Source of the DNA: Saprospiraceae bacterium
GTDB lineage: Bacteria; Bacteroidota; Bacteroidia; Chitinophagales; Saprospiraceae
Reading direction: 5' to 3'
NCBI GenBank assembly: GCA_020628645.1
Contig: JAHDES010000016.1
Coordinates: forward strand, 39,547-103,546
DNA: 64,000 bases
The notes under the pieces are model-generated. The model was not told the origin of the DNA. It searched no databases and saw only the letters and a list, made by a program, of their open reading frames with translations. The position numbers were made by a program, and so were the translations under genes. Of the stretch, positions 1 to 9,325 are shown in pieces (the stretch's first letter is position 1; every line of letters starts with the position of its first letter).

Positions 1-1457
1 ATGGTTCTTGGGTCAATTGGGTAGCGACACCTTCCACTTCAACAGATAATACAGAAGAAAAAACGGATAAAAAAGAAGAATCAAAAAAGGACAAAAAAGC
101 AGTAGCTGAAATGGGAGCGATAACCTATCCATTCCTGCCTTATGGTTGGAAAGAAGCCCCAAAAACGGAAAAAGTACTCTTCAAAAATGCGACTGTTTGG
201 ACGAATGAGGCAGAAGGAATTGTAGAAGGTATGGATGTCCTAATTGATAATGGAAAAATTATTCAAGTCGGAAAAGATTTAAGTGATCGTTCGGCGACTA
301 CAGTTGATGCTACAGGCAAACATTTAACGAGTGGCATTATAGATGAACATTCGCATATTGCGATTTCGAGAGGAGTAAATGAATGTACGCAAGCGAGTAC
401 CGCAGAAGTGCGCATTGGTGATGTCATTGATTCCGATGATATTGATATTTATCGTCAATTAGGCGGTGGTGTAACTATTTCTCAATTATTACATGGTTCT
501 TGTAATCCTATTGGTGGACAATCGGCTTTGATTAAATTGCGCTGGGGCTATGCACCTGAAGCGATGAAATTTGGAAGTGCGCCTGGGTTTATCAAATTTG
601 CCTTAGGGGAGAATGTAAAGAAATCAAGATCATCTTCTAATAATCGTTTCCCCGATACGCGGATGGGGGTAGAGCAAGTGTATGTCGACCATTTTACACG
701 GGCAAAAGATTATAAAAAACGCCAACAATCAGGAGATCGTACCCTTCGAAGAGATTTAGAAATGGAGACGCTGGTAGAAATTTTAGATAGCAAACGCTTT
801 ATTACTTGCCATTCTTATGTACAATCCGAAATCAATATGTTGATGCATGTAGCGGATGATATGGGCTTTAAAGTAAATACTTTTACGCATATTTTGGAAG
901 GTTATAAAGTAGCTGATAAAATGAAAGCACACGGCGCAGCAGGTTCTTCTTTTTCAGATTGGTGGGCGTACAAATATGAGGTAATTGATGCGATTCCTCA
1001 AAATGGAGAAATCATGCACGATCAAGGCGTGACCGTTGCTTTCAATTCAGATGATGCCGAAATGGCGCGTCGCCTTAATCAAGAAGCCGCTAAAGCAGTG
1101 ATGTACGGCAATGTAAGTGAAGAAGATGCGTGGAAATTTGTTACGCTCAATCCTGCTAAAATTTTGCACATTGATGATCGTGTAGGAAGTATCAAAGTAG
1201 GAAAAGATGCAGATTTAGTGCTTTGGTCAGAACATCCAATGTCGGTTTATGCCAAAGCAGATATGACCTACATTGATGGAATTAAATTCTTCGACCGAGA
1301 ACTCGACAAGCAATTACAAGTAGAAATTCGAGAAGAACGCGCTCGTCTCATCCAAAAAATGCTCGCTGAAAAACAAAATGGCGGAGCAACTCAAAAAGCT
1401 AAAGGTCGATGGAAACACCACTATCATTGTGATGATGACCATGATGAGATGTATTGA
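1..1457 (+). CDS. Amidohydrolase family protein, C-terminal part (5' end outside window)
   Basis: The reading frame is open from base 3 to the stop at 1457, so the true start lies before the window; the ATG at 111 is internal. A Lys/Glu-rich linker (bases ~50-110) separates an unseen N-terminal part from a complete imidazolonepropionase-like amidohydrolase domain. Counting from base 111, the metal-binding HxH is H80-S-H82, followed by further candidate ligands in CHSY, THIL and NSDD motifs. The family hydrolyses C-N bonds in a TIM barrel with one or two metal ions; the substrate cannot be read from sequence. Large Bacteroidota amidohydrolases often carry two such domains in one ~1000-aa secreted chain, and the linker suggests this is the second of two. 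There is no operon partner: the next gene is 277 bases away and has its own leader region. Confidence 0.85.
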   Translation, partial: GSWVNWVATPSTSTDNTEEKTDKKEESKKDKKAVAEMGAITYPFLPYGWKEAPKTEKVLFKNATVWTNEAEGIVEGMDVLIDNGKIIQVGKDLSDRSATTVDATGKHLTSGIIDEHSHIAISRGVNECTQASTAEVRIGDVIDSDDIDIYRQLGGGVTISQLLHGSCNPIGGQSALIKLRWGYAPEAMKFGSAPGFIKFALGENVKKSRSSSNNRFPDTRMGVEQVYVDHFTRAKDYKKRQQSGDRTLRRDLEMETLVEILDSKRFITCHSYVQSEINMLMHVADDMGFKVNTFTHILEGYKVADKMKAHGAAGSSFSDWWAYKYEVIDAIPQNGEIMHDQGVTVAFNSDDAEMARRLNQEAAKAVMYGNVSEEDAWKFVTLNPAKILHIDDRVGSIKVGKDADLVLWSEHPMSVYAKADMTYIDGIKFFDRELDKQLQVEIREERARLIQKMLAEKQNGGATQKAKGRWKHHYHCDDDHDEMY

Positions 1458-1734
1458 TAATTTCATTTATTAAAGTATATTGTTAATTTTTTCGCGTCTT
1501 CTTTGTTAAAACTCAACAACACCTTGTTTGGTATTATAAAAAATCATAATTTAGCTTTTGTACAAATCTTGTTTGAGTATATGAGTAACGCTTAAATCTT
1601 GGAAAGTGTACGCCAAACAAAAAAGTAATTACTTTCCTTGTAACAAGTATAAACTCAGTCATTACTAAAACAACAAAAGGGATATCCCCAATCTTTCTTG
1701 TAAAAGAAAGAATTCATCTCAAAACTAAAGCATT

Positions 1735-3630
1735 ATGAAAAGATTCCAAATGAGTCTCCCTACAGTACAGTACAAACTTACTTGTCTCTTGATGATTTTT
1801 TCTTCCTTTCTACTCGCGCAAAAAATTGAATTAGATCAAACGATTGATCGCCCTACTGGTATTACGGAAGAACGCTCTCAATTCCTAGACGAATTACTAA
1901 ATGATCCAGATACAGAGGTATTGCATTATTTTGATACAAAAGAATTACTGGGACACCTCCTCTCTGATAAAGAAGTGACTTCCATCGATTTATCTATTGA
2001 TGAAGCCAATCTACCTATTGAAGTAATGTTAAATCAAACAGATAATTTGGGTGGACAATTTTGGTATGGTCGAAGTAGAGACGAAAAAAACCTTTTAGGA
2101 CTTTATACTCATCCTGAAAATCCTTATTTAGCTGGCTTTATACAATCTTCAAGAGGAAACTATGAAATTCATGCGGTTTCAAAGGGCGTTTCTGCATTAA
2201 GAAGAGTAACACCTCGCCTTAGTGGCGAAATCTGTGGAATTAAAGACCCCGATCCAGAGCCACCTACCCCTCCCATTGATGAACAATTTGAACTATGCGA
2301 TCATGATGCAGACTGTACTGCCGAGGTAGATGTTTTAGTCTTTATTCCTCAAGACGTTTTACCTAATCTTATAGCACAAGGATTAAGTCATTTTGAACGT
2401 TGGTTTTACATTATGGCAGGTTTGAATACTTTTCCTGCTGCTTTAGCCAATACTGGTATAGATGGAATTACTATTAATTGGCATTTTGAGAGTATTGATT
2501 TTGAATATCCTACTGACCTTGATGCAGAAGAAGTAATAAAAGCGTTTGTTAATCAGGTAGGTAGTTATAGAACTAGTGTAGGAGCAGATTTAGCTATCAT
2601 GCTTTCTGCAACTAACTTAGATGGGTTTATAGCTGGAATAGTTAATGGTTTAGGCCCTTTTGTAGGGAATGCATTTGCAATAATACACATAGAAGAGATG
2701 TTTGCTCCGCGGTGGACTTTTGCCCATGAAATGGGGCATTTGTTTGGTGGACGACATAATAGAACTTACATAGGTAATTGCACTTTTAGTTGTGATTTAG
2801 ATGCAGATGATGAGCATCCTTGTAGTCATGGTGTACGTTTTGGATTTGGGGAGATTGATCGAACTACAATGGCTGTTATGGGAGGAGATAATGCTCTTCC
2901 TTCGTCCGAGCGTATGCTCCAATTTTCAGATGTAGATGGTATTGGTGATGATATTAACTCCAATGGTACTACTATAGAAATTATGGGCTGCATTGTAGCC
3001 AATTATATGACCCCACAACCAATGAGTGTAGAACTCAATCCTGTACAATATCCCATTTGTATTGACGATGGTCAATTTTCTGTTGTAGCGACAGTTTTTG
3101 AAGCAAGTATTGTGCTACCTGGACATCCCCCCTATACTTATGAGTGGTCGGTCTCCCAAGGCACAATTACGCCAAATGGAGATGGGAGTAGTGCTACTGT
3201 TCAATTTAATTGTGCTGTAGCATGTACCATAAGTGTAACGTGTACTGTAACCTCTGATGATGGAGAGGTAGTTACAACTTCCATTGATGTTTCGATAGAA
3301 GAAGGTGTATGCTCTGGAGGAGGGGGAGGGCAAAACTTAGTATCAAATGATAACAAACAAGTGGTTTTAGGAAAACATAAGATGCTCAATAAGGAGAACA
3401 CAATTATTTCTATTTCACCCAATCCTGTGAGTACTCTTTTGTACCTAGATATACCATTAGACGCATCGTTTAATTACACCATTTACGATTTAAGTGGTAG
3501 GATACAGTTAGAACAATTGGAAGCTGATAGAACTAATACTATTGACGTCAGTACACTAAACAAAGGTATCCACTTTATTAAAGTATCTACCTCTACAGAA
3601 GATACCATTCTTCGATTTATAAAACAATAA
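1735..3630 (+). CDS. T9SS-exported reprolysin-like zinc metalloprotease
   Basis: A 631-aa secreted protease. Residues 1-29 are a signal peptide ending LLAQ. A pro-region follows, then a metzincin catalytic domain with the extended zinc site HEMGHLFGGRH (H331, H335, H341) and a likely Met-turn in TTMAVMGG about 40 residues downstream, all intact. Residues ~425-520 look like a PKD/Ig-like fold, followed by a Gly-rich linker. The last ~75 residues are a type A T9SS sorting domain (SISPNPVSTLL near its start, ending FIKQ), which directs export across the outer membrane and is then removed or anchored. The role is probably extracellular protein breakdown. The following lipoprotein gene starts only 5 bases after the stop, so the two may be co-transcribed. 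Confidence 0.85.
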   Translation: MKRFQMSLPTVQYKLTCLLMIFSSFLLAQKIELDQTIDRPTGITEERSQFLDELLNDPDTEVLHYFDTKELLGHLLSDKEVTSIDLSIDEANLPIEVMLNQTDNLGGQFWYGRSRDEKNLLGLYTHPENPYLAGFIQSSRGNYEIHAVSKGVSALRRVTPRLSGEICGIKDPDPEPPTPPIDEQFELCDHDADCTAEVDVLVFIPQDVLPNLIAQGLSHFERWFYIMAGLNTFPAALANTGIDGITINWHFESIDFEYPTDLDAEEVIKAFVNQVGSYRTSVGADLAIMLSATNLDGFIAGIVNGLGPFVGNAFAIIHIEEMFAPRWTFAHEMGHLFGGRHNRTYIGNCTFSCDLDADDEHPCSHGVRFGFGEIDRTTMAVMGGDNALPSSERMLQFSDVDGIGDDINSNGTTIEIMGCIVANYMTPQPMSVELNPVQYPICIDDGQFSVVATVFEASIVLPGHPPYTYEWSVSQGTITPNGDGSSATVQFNCAVACTISVTCTVTSDDGEVVTTSIDVSIEEGVCSGGGGGQNLVSNDNKQVVLGKHKMLNKENTIISISPNPVSTLLYLDIPLDASFNYTIYDLSGRIQLEQLEADRTNTIDVSTLNKGIHFIKVSTSTEDTILRFIKQ

Positions 3631-3634
3631 TCTT

Positions 3635-4180
3635 ATGCGACATCTACTTATAGCAAGTGGTATAAGCTTGCTTTGTATACTCATTGCTTGTCACCCTTAT
3701 CAAGATGAAACGATCCTCTGGGAGACGGGCACACAAACCTATGGTTGGGTGGAAGGTAGTATTAATGGATTGGGATTTGACGCTAGTGCTTATTGGCGAC
3801 CTTATCTTGGTGATAGTAGTAGGTATTATATTGTATTAACTACTCATACTTTAGCAGGCGGATTAAGCGAATCATTTAGAATTTTAGGACTAGAATGGGA
3901 AAAAGGAAAAGGGCGTTACAGAATAGAGGACGGCGATACGGATGATGATATTGTTACTGCAAGATATAGTTTATACGAAGAGGATGGGCATGTTGCCCTT
4001 GGTCGTTATTATCTTGATCCCCAAAAGAATAGTTGGGTACGTATTACTCATGCAGATAAAGAAGCAGGTATTGTAGAGGGGAAGTTTGAGTTGCATTTCG
4101 AAAACCGAGATGCACTAGAGGGCTTACCCGATAAAGTATCCATCAAAAATGGGCGTTTTGAGGTGGAAGAGTATCAGTAG
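3635..4180 (+). CDS. Lipoprotein, first copy of a tandem duplicate
   Basis: A 181-aa hypothetical protein. The N-terminus MRHLLIASGISLLCILIAC is a lipoprotein signal with lipobox LIAC (Cys19). The mature part is rich in Tyr, Trp, Gly and Asp, has no membrane segment and resembles no family I recognise; it is probably a small beta-rich surface or periplasmic protein. It starts 5 bases after the metalloprotease stop. A second, near-identical gene follows 68 bases downstream. The two proteins differ at only about 17 positions, most of them in residues ~89-132. Confidence 0.75.
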   Translation: MRHLLIASGISLLCILIACHPYQDETILWETGTQTYGWVEGSINGLGFDASAYWRPYLGDSSRYYIVLTTHTLAGGLSESFRILGLEWEKGKGRYRIEDGDTDDDIVTARYSLYEEDGHVALGRYYLDPQKNSWVRITHADKEAGIVEGKFELHFENRDALEGLPDKVSIKNGRFEVEEYQ

Positions 4181-4254
4181 TATCTTAAATAAGATGATTC
4201 ATCTAAGATAAAAATAATCTTAGAGGAATCTATTTTTATAAAACATTAATGCTT

Positions 4255-4800
4255 ATGCGATATCTACTTATAGCAAGTGGTATAAGCTTGCTTTGTTTAC
4301 TTATTGCTTGTAATCCTTATAAGGATGAAACGATCCTCTGGGAGACTGGCACACAAACCTATGGTTGGGTGGAGGGTAGTATTAATGGATTGGGATTTGA
4401 CGCTAGTGCTTATTGGCGACCTTATCTTGGTGATAGTAGTAGGTATTATATTGTATTAACTACTCATACTTTAGCAGGCGGATTAAGCGAATCATTCAGA
4501 ATTTTAGGACTAGAATGGAATAAAGGAAAAGGTCGTTATACTGTTGTAGAAGGTGATACGGATGACGGAATTATCATAGCGAAGTATAGTTTATATGAAG
4601 AAGACGGTCATGTTCCTATAGGTCATTATCATCTTGATCCCAAGAAAAATAGCTGGGTACGAATTACACATGCTGATAAAGAGGCAGGTATTGTAGAGGG
4701 GAAGTTTGAGTTGCATTTCGAAAACCGAGATGCGCTAGAGGGCTTACCCGATAAAGTATCCATCAAAAATGGGCGTTTTGAGGTGGAAGAGTATCAGTAG
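4255..4800 (+). CDS. Lipoprotein, second copy of a tandem duplicate
   Basis: A 181-aa paralogue of the preceding gene. An ATG two codons earlier (4249) is possible, but 4255 aligns exactly with the start of copy one. The lipobox is LIAC, as in copy one. Residues 24-88 and the last ~48 residues are identical between copies at protein level, with only a few silent base changes, while the central part (residues ~89-132) differs at both amino-acid and silent sites. This uneven divergence points to gene conversion of the flanks or selection on the centre. Function is unknown. A hairpin that may end transcription lies at 4824-4856. Confidence 0.75.
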   Translation: MRYLLIASGISLLCLLIACNPYKDETILWETGTQTYGWVEGSINGLGFDASAYWRPYLGDSSRYYIVLTTHTLAGGLSESFRILGLEWNKGKGRYTVVEGDTDDGIIIAKYSLYEEDGHVPIGHYHLDPKKNSWVRITHADKEAGIVEGKFELHFENRDALEGLPDKVSIKNGRFEVEEYQ

Positions 4801-4823
4801 TAAGTTTTCTATTTTTTTAAAAG

Positions 4824-4856
4824 CAGTCCGAATAGCTTAACAAACTATTCGGACTG
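4824..4856. terminator. Hairpin between convergent genes
   Basis: A perfect 12-bp stem (cagtccgaatag / ctattcggactg) with a 9-base loop lies between the lipoprotein gene and the converging bcp gene. The T-tract on either side is weak, so efficiency is uncertain. It is well placed to stop transcription from both sides. Confidence 0.6.
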
Positions 4857-4863
4857 TTCTATT

Positions 4864-5331
4864 TCACACCAACTCCATCGCTTCCTTAATCTGCTCTGCG
4901 TGTGCTTTCGTTTTTACTTTTGTAAATACCTTCTCAATCATACCATTTTCATCAATAATAAAAGTGGTACGATATACGCCTTCGTATTCTCGACCCATAA
5001 ATTTTTTGAGTCCCCAACAGCCATAAGCTTTAATGGTTTCCAATTCTGTATCAGCAAGTAATGGAAAAGGGAAATCAAATTTTTTGATAAAATTTTGATG
5101 CTTTTTAGCACTATCGGGACTTACGCCTAATAATTCAAATCCTGCTTTTTTAAGATCAGCATAATTATCACGTAAATTACAAGCAGCAGCTGTACAACCA
5201 GGAGTGTTATCCTTTGGGTAAAAAAATAGAATTAACTTTTTTCCTGCATAATCTGCTAAACTGATGGCTTCATTGTGTTCATTCACGCCTGAAAATGCAG
5301 GGGCTTTTTCTCCTTCTTTTAAAAATGTCAT
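4864..5331 (-). CDS. bcp: Thioredoxin-dependent thiol peroxidase (peroxiredoxin Q/BCP)
   Basis: A 155-aa cytoplasmic peroxiredoxin of the BCP/PrxQ group, which reduces hydroperoxides using thioredoxin. The motif FYPKDNTPGCTAAAC carries the peroxidatic Cys46 and a resolving Cys51 five residues later, as is typical of atypical 2-Cys PrxQ enzymes. Length is normal for the family. It starts at an ATG, is transcribed away from recX and converges on the lipoprotein pair. No partner gene is adjacent. Confidence 0.93.
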   Translation of the reverse strand: MTFLKEGEKAPAFSGVNEHNEAISLADYAGKKLILFFYPKDNTPGCTAAACNLRDNYADLKKAGFELLGVSPDSAKKHQNFIKKFDFPFPLLADTELETIKAYGCWGLKKFMGREYEGVYRTTFIIDENGMIEKVFTKVKTKAHAEQIKEAMELV

Positions 5332-5480
5332 AAGGTCGTTGTATTTTTGTATTTCAATTTTTTGATAGTATGGAAACTTAAAGTATTTCCTTTTGTGTTT
5401 CTTATATGTCTTTTGTGGTTAAACCAATATCAATAAAATACTAGAATCATCCTTTTTGTTGACCTAAATCAACTTTCTTT

Positions 5481-5963
5481 TTGAAAAAAACGCGAAAATA
5501 TATTTCTAAACTAGATGCGCTCAAGAAATTACAACGCTATTGTGCCTATCAAGATCGTTGTCATAAAGAGGTACGGACGAAACTGTTGGATTTGGGAATT
5601 TATGGCGATGATTTAGAAGAAATTATTGCAGAACTCATTGCTGAAAATTTCCTCAACGAACTCCGTTTTGCTAAATCCTATGCTCGCGGAAAATTTAGAA
5701 TGAAACGCTGGGGGAAAAATCGAATCAAACAAGAACTGAAATTGCGAAAACTCTCCGCTTACTGTATCAAAAAAGCCTTATTGGAAATTGAAGAAGAAGA
5801 TTATTTATCTACTATTAATGATCTGATCGAAAAAAAGATCAAAGATTATAAAGAACCCAATGAATACAAACTCAAAAACAAAATAGCACTCTACCTTATT
5901 AATAAAGGCTATGAATCATCTATTGCTTGGCAACAAATTCGTTTACGATTTCCTGCTAAATAA
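5481..5963 (+). CDS. recX: RecX family regulatory protein
   Basis: A 160-aa basic helical protein with tandem RecX-type three-helix modules; the opening LDALKKLQRYCAYQDRCHKE and the LIAENFLNELRFAKSYA stretch are characteristic. RecX binds RecA filaments and modulates recombination and SOS activity. The only usable start is TTG at 5481: in-frame stops lie just upstream and there is no early ATG. It stands alone, divergent from bcp. A short dispersed repeat lies 20 bases after its stop. Confidence 0.85.
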   Translation: MKKTRKYISKLDALKKLQRYCAYQDRCHKEVRTKLLDLGIYGDDLEEIIAELIAENFLNELRFAKSYARGKFRMKRWGKNRIKQELKLRKLSAYCIKKALLEIEEEDYLSTINDLIEKKIKDYKEPNEYKLKNKIALYLINKGYESSIAWQQIRLRFPAK

Positions 5964-5982
5964 TGTAGTTTTCATTCACATT

Positions 5983-6021
5983 GTGATCCGACTCCAAGTC
6001 GTCTTACGATTATTTGAATTA
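5983..6021 (+). repeat. Dispersed repeat family B, copy 1
   Basis: About 39 bases containing GACTCCAAGTC followed by a GTCTTACGATTA segment. Related copies occur at 46320-46353 (opposite strand) and 51935-51973. The hairpin in the centre (cgact tgg agtcg on the complementary strand) is preserved in copy 2 as cgatt ttg aatcg, a compensated pair change, which suggests that the structure matters. Confidence 0.55.
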
Positions 6022-6037
6022 TTTATGTTCTAAAACA

Positions 6038-6589
6038 TTAAGACTCGCCCTCCAAATCTAAAGCTGCACGATTCTCATACAGCACATCAATAATAAATTG
6101 GATATGCTCTCCAAAATCAACCTCTAATAATTCCACTCCTTTCAGTACTTCATCACGTTCAACGCCTGCTGCAAATTTCGGATTTTTAAATTTCTTTTTC
6201 ACCGATTTTACTTTTAAACCCTCCATCCGTTGTGGACGAATCAAGGCACAGGCCACAATAAAACCTGTCAATTCATCACATGCCAATAATGCCTTGTCCA
6301 ATCGAGAAATATAAGGTACACCCCATTTGGTATAATGTGCTGAAATAGCATGAGCGAGTTCCTTTTCTCCTTCTTCTTCTAACATTTTCACGATGATGTT
6401 TGGATGTTCTTCGGGATACTTTTCATAATCCGCGTCATGCAATAACCCTGCAATAGCCCATTGATTCTCGTCTTCTCCATATTTTTTTGCATATGCCTCC
6501 ATGACCATACTAACACTCCTACAATGTCGTTGAAGACTAGTATTTTCAATCATTTCTACGAAAATTTGTTCTGCTTTTGCTCGCTCCAT
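6038..6589 (-). CDS. HD domain protein (putative metal-dependent phosphohydrolase)
   Basis: A 183-aa soluble protein of the HD superfamily. The motif AGLLHDADYEKYPEEHPN contains the HD metal pair plus a following His, and a further ISAHYTKWG segment supplies another likely ligand, as in HDIG-type proteins. Members hydrolyse phosphate esters of nucleotides or related compounds; the substrate is not predictable here. It starts at an ATG and is a single-gene unit between recX and the divergent MerR-type regulator. Confidence 0.8.
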   Translation of the reverse strand: MERAKAEQIFVEMIENTSLQRHCRSVSMVMEAYAKKYGEDENQWAIAGLLHDADYEKYPEEHPNIIVKMLEEEGEKELAHAISAHYTKWGVPYISRLDKALLACDELTGFIVACALIRPQRMEGLKVKSVKKKFKNPKFAAGVERDEVLKGVELLEVDFGEHIQFIIDVLYENRAALDLEGES

Positions 6590-6729
6590 TTGTTCAATAT
6601 TGAATTATTATCTTATATTTTCAATCTATTCTGAAAGAATTAAAGCTAATCTAAACTTTTTTTTCAAAAAGCTGTTGAAAATGATGCGGTAAAGTAGCGG
6701 AGGACGAATTTTAGCACAAAAATTATTCA

Positions 6730-7626
6730 GTGGCAGTATACTCTATAAAAGATTTGGAAAAGCTTACGGGCATCAAAGCGCATACCATTCGGATATGGGA
6801 ACAGCGCTATGATATCTTGCATCCGCAACGTACGCAAACCAATATTCGCTATTATCAAGATAATGACCTCAAGCTGCTGCTCAATATCGCTCTGCTCAAT
6901 AAAAACGGCATCAAGATTTCTAAGATTGCTAAAATGACAGTCAATGAAATTGCAGAAAAAGTAGCAGCAATTTCAGAAATTAATTTTGAATACGGTACTC
7001 AACTCGATGCACTCACTATTTCGATGATTGAAATGGATGAGTATAAATTCGATCGTATTATTCGCACGAATATCCAACAATTGGGTTTTGAACGGACGAT
7101 GCTAGAGGTGATACATCCTTTCTTAGATAAATTGAGTTTACTTTGGCTGACGGGATCCATCAATCCTGTACAGGAAAACTTTATGAGTAACCTTATTCGG
7201 CAAAAGATTATTGTTGCTATAGATAATGAACCTATCGTTTCTGGATCGGATGCACCTAAGTTCCTTTTGTATTTGCCTGAAGGCGAAACCCAAGAATTGA
7301 GTTTGCTTTTAATGCACTATCTCGTTAAATCTAGACGAAATAATGTTATTTATCTTGGTCAAAATATTACCTTGGAGGATTTACAAGATGCTTATCATAT
7401 CCAAAAGCCCGATTATATTTATACGATGATTACAGAATCTTACGCCAAACAACCCGTTCAGCGGTATGTGGATCGTATATCCAAGCTTTTTCCTGATGTG
7501 AACGTTTTATTGTCAGGTTATCAGGTCATCGTTCAAAATGTAACACCTGCCCCCAATACTTCCATATTACGAAGTCTTGCAGAAACTATAGATTTTTTAA
7601 ATACCCTTCAAAGTGACAATCGTTAG
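6730..7626 (+). CDS. MerR family regulator with degenerate cobalamin-binding fold (CarH/LitR-like)
   Basis: A 298-aa regulator with a GTG start. Residues 1-70 are a MerR winged helix (VYSIKDLEKLTGIKAHTIRI, then WEQRY). Residues ~90-170 match the four-helix cap domain and ~176-290 the Rossmann-like B12-binding domain of CarH/LitR light sensors. The cobalamin motif ExHxxG is altered: the segment EGETQELS has Gln188 where the lower-ligand His is expected and Ser191 for the Gly, and the cap-domain EH motif is replaced by QEN (149-150). It therefore probably does not bind B12 in the usual way. No carotenoid or photolyase gene is adjacent, so the target is unknown. Confidence 0.85.
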   Translation: MAVYSIKDLEKLTGIKAHTIRIWEQRYDILHPQRTQTNIRYYQDNDLKLLLNIALLNKNGIKISKIAKMTVNEIAEKVAAISEINFEYGTQLDALTISMIEMDEYKFDRIIRTNIQQLGFERTMLEVIHPFLDKLSLLWLTGSINPVQENFMSNLIRQKIIVAIDNEPIVSGSDAPKFLLYLPEGETQELSLLLMHYLVKSRRNNVIYLGQNITLEDLQDAYHIQKPDYIYTMITESYAKQPVQRYVDRISKLFPDVNVLLSGYQVIVQNVTPAPNTSILRSLAETIDFLNTLQSDNR

Positions 7627-7676
7627 ATTGATTCTCCACTTTTTTTCTTATTTTTCCTTTTTAATTATGTTTAGGT

Positions 7677-7751
7677 TTAATTCCCCGATGCTTGCATCGA
7701 ATGAAAAAAGGAATTGCCATTTAAATGATACTCCGTATGCTTGCATCGGGG
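7677..7751. repeat. Palindromic intergenic element (repeat family A-like)
   Basis: This element opens with ttaattccccga and contains aaaaaaggaattg at 7704-7716, the same outer arms as the elements at 30866 and 54931. It also holds a perfect small palindrome (cgatgcttgcatcg, 7686-7699) and a longer inverted pair, ccccgatgc (7683-7691) against gcatcgggg (7743-7751). It lies between the MerR gene and the GH109-type gene, and no coding sequence is visible in it. Confidence 0.55.
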
Positions 7752-7859
7752 TAGTTCATTAGTTGATTTGGAAAGCTTTGTTAAAAAGCAATTTGTATAA
7801 ACGAAGTTTATCCATTTCATCATTGTTCTATATCAAAGAATTAGATTAGATTAAAACAG

Positions 7860-9227
7860 ATGGAAAACCAATTTAATAGACGGAAATTTCTCCAAACTTC
7901 CGCACTAGCAGGGGCTAGTGCTGCACTTCCTAATATCGCTTCAGCTACATCACCAAAATCAAAAACCCCCTTTCGTTCTACCATAAATATAGGTGTCATT
8001 GGAACAGGCTTACGGGGACAAAATCATATCAATCTTATTTTAAAAAGAACAGATTGTCAACTGATCGCTATCTGTGATATTGATGATGAAATGCTTCGCC
8101 GCACTAAAAAAATGATTACCGAAGCAGGTGCTAAAATGCCTAAAATTTATAAAGCAGGAGAAAAAGACTACCTGAATTTGGTACAAGATGAATCGGTTGA
8201 TGCTATTATTATCGCTACTCCATGGAGGTGGCATACAGAGATGGCAGTAGCGGCGATGCAAGCAGGTAAATATGTAGGTATGGAAGTCTGTGGCGGTTTT
8301 TCTATGGATGAATGTTGGCAACTCGTAAACACCCATGAAGCAACTGGCACGCCCTTATTTTTCCTTGAAAATGTCTGCTATCGACGCGATGTAATGGCGA
8401 TTTTAAATATGGTTCGAAAAGGACTATTTGGTGAACTGATCCATTTAGAAGGAGGTTACCAACATGATCTTCGAGGCGTGAAATTTAATGATGGGATAAC
8501 GCCCTACAATTCAGGAGCAGAATTTGGTGAAAAAGGTTTTAGTGAAGCACGCTGGCGTACACGGCATTCCATTCATCGAAATGGTGATTTATATCCAACA
8601 CATGGCATTGGCCCAGTAGCGCAGTATTGTAATATCAATCGAGGAAATCGATTTTTGTATTTGACCTCTATGGCATCTAAAGCGAGAGGATTACACAATT
8701 ATATCGTCGATCATGAGAAAGGCGGAGCCGATCATCCCAATGCAAAAATTGAGTTTCAATTAGGGGATAAAGTTACTACTTTGATTAAATGTTCCAATGG
8801 TGAAACCATCAGTTTACATCATGATACTAATTTGCCACGTCCTTATTCTTTAGGATTTAGAGTGCAAGGTACAAAAGGAATTTGGATGGCAGTGAATAAA
8901 TCGCTTCATCTTGAAGGTACAAGTCCTGCTCACCGCTGGGAAGATGCTCAAACCTACTTAGATCAATACGATCATGCGTATTGGAAAGCAGGAGCAAATA
9001 AAGCTACAGGAGCAGGACATGGCGGGATGGACTACTTTTTGATGGATGATTTTATAAATTGTGCTAAAGAAAAGGTAGCACCACCATTTGATGTATATGA
9101 TGCAGCGACATGGTTGGCAATTACGCCCCTTTCAGAACAATCTATTGCGATGGGAGGTCAACCTATGCCTTTCCCAGATTTTACAAGAGGGCGATGGATG
9201 CACCGAAAAAATACATTTGCTTTGTAA
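7860..9227 (+). CDS. Gfo/Idh/MocA family protein, GH109 type (NAD-dependent glycosidase)
   Basis: A 455-aa exported protein. The N-terminus has a twin-arginine signal (NRRKFLQ, Arg7-Arg8, then an Ala-rich segment), which implies folding with cofactor before export. Residues 41-160 form a Rossmann fold with GVIGTGLRG (G48, G50, G53). The C-terminal half has the conserved series found in family GH109 alpha-N-acetylgalactosaminidases: ENVCYRRDV, GGYQHDLRGVKFN, RNGDLYPTHGIGPVA, NLPRPYSLGFRVQGT and GAGHGGMDYF. GH109 enzymes use tightly bound NAD and an oxidation-elimination mechanism. Length is normal for the family. The role is probably trimming of host or environmental glycans; substrate is inferred from family only. 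It is transcribed alone. Confidence 0.85.
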   Translation: MENQFNRRKFLQTSALAGASAALPNIASATSPKSKTPFRSTINIGVIGTGLRGQNHINLILKRTDCQLIAICDIDDEMLRRTKKMITEAGAKMPKIYKAGEKDYLNLVQDESVDAIIIATPWRWHTEMAVAAMQAGKYVGMEVCGGFSMDECWQLVNTHEATGTPLFFLENVCYRRDVMAILNMVRKGLFGELIHLEGGYQHDLRGVKFNDGITPYNSGAEFGEKGFSEARWRTRHSIHRNGDLYPTHGIGPVAQYCNINRGNRFLYLTSMASKARGLHNYIVDHEKGGADHPNAKIEFQLGDKVTTLIKCSNGETISLHHDTNLPRPYSLGFRVQGTKGIWMAVNKSLHLEGTSPAHRWEDAQTYLDQYDHAYWKAGANKATGAGHGGMDYFLMDDFINCAKEKVAPPFDVYDAATWLAITPLSEQSIAMGGQPMPFPDFTRGRWMHRKNTFAL

Positions 9228-9325
9228 ATTTCAGAAGCTGTTTGAATTTAATTTTTTGAATAAAAAAGAAATTCACATTAACGTATTAAATTCAAATAGT
9301 TTCTTAGACCAATTGAACCCTTATT

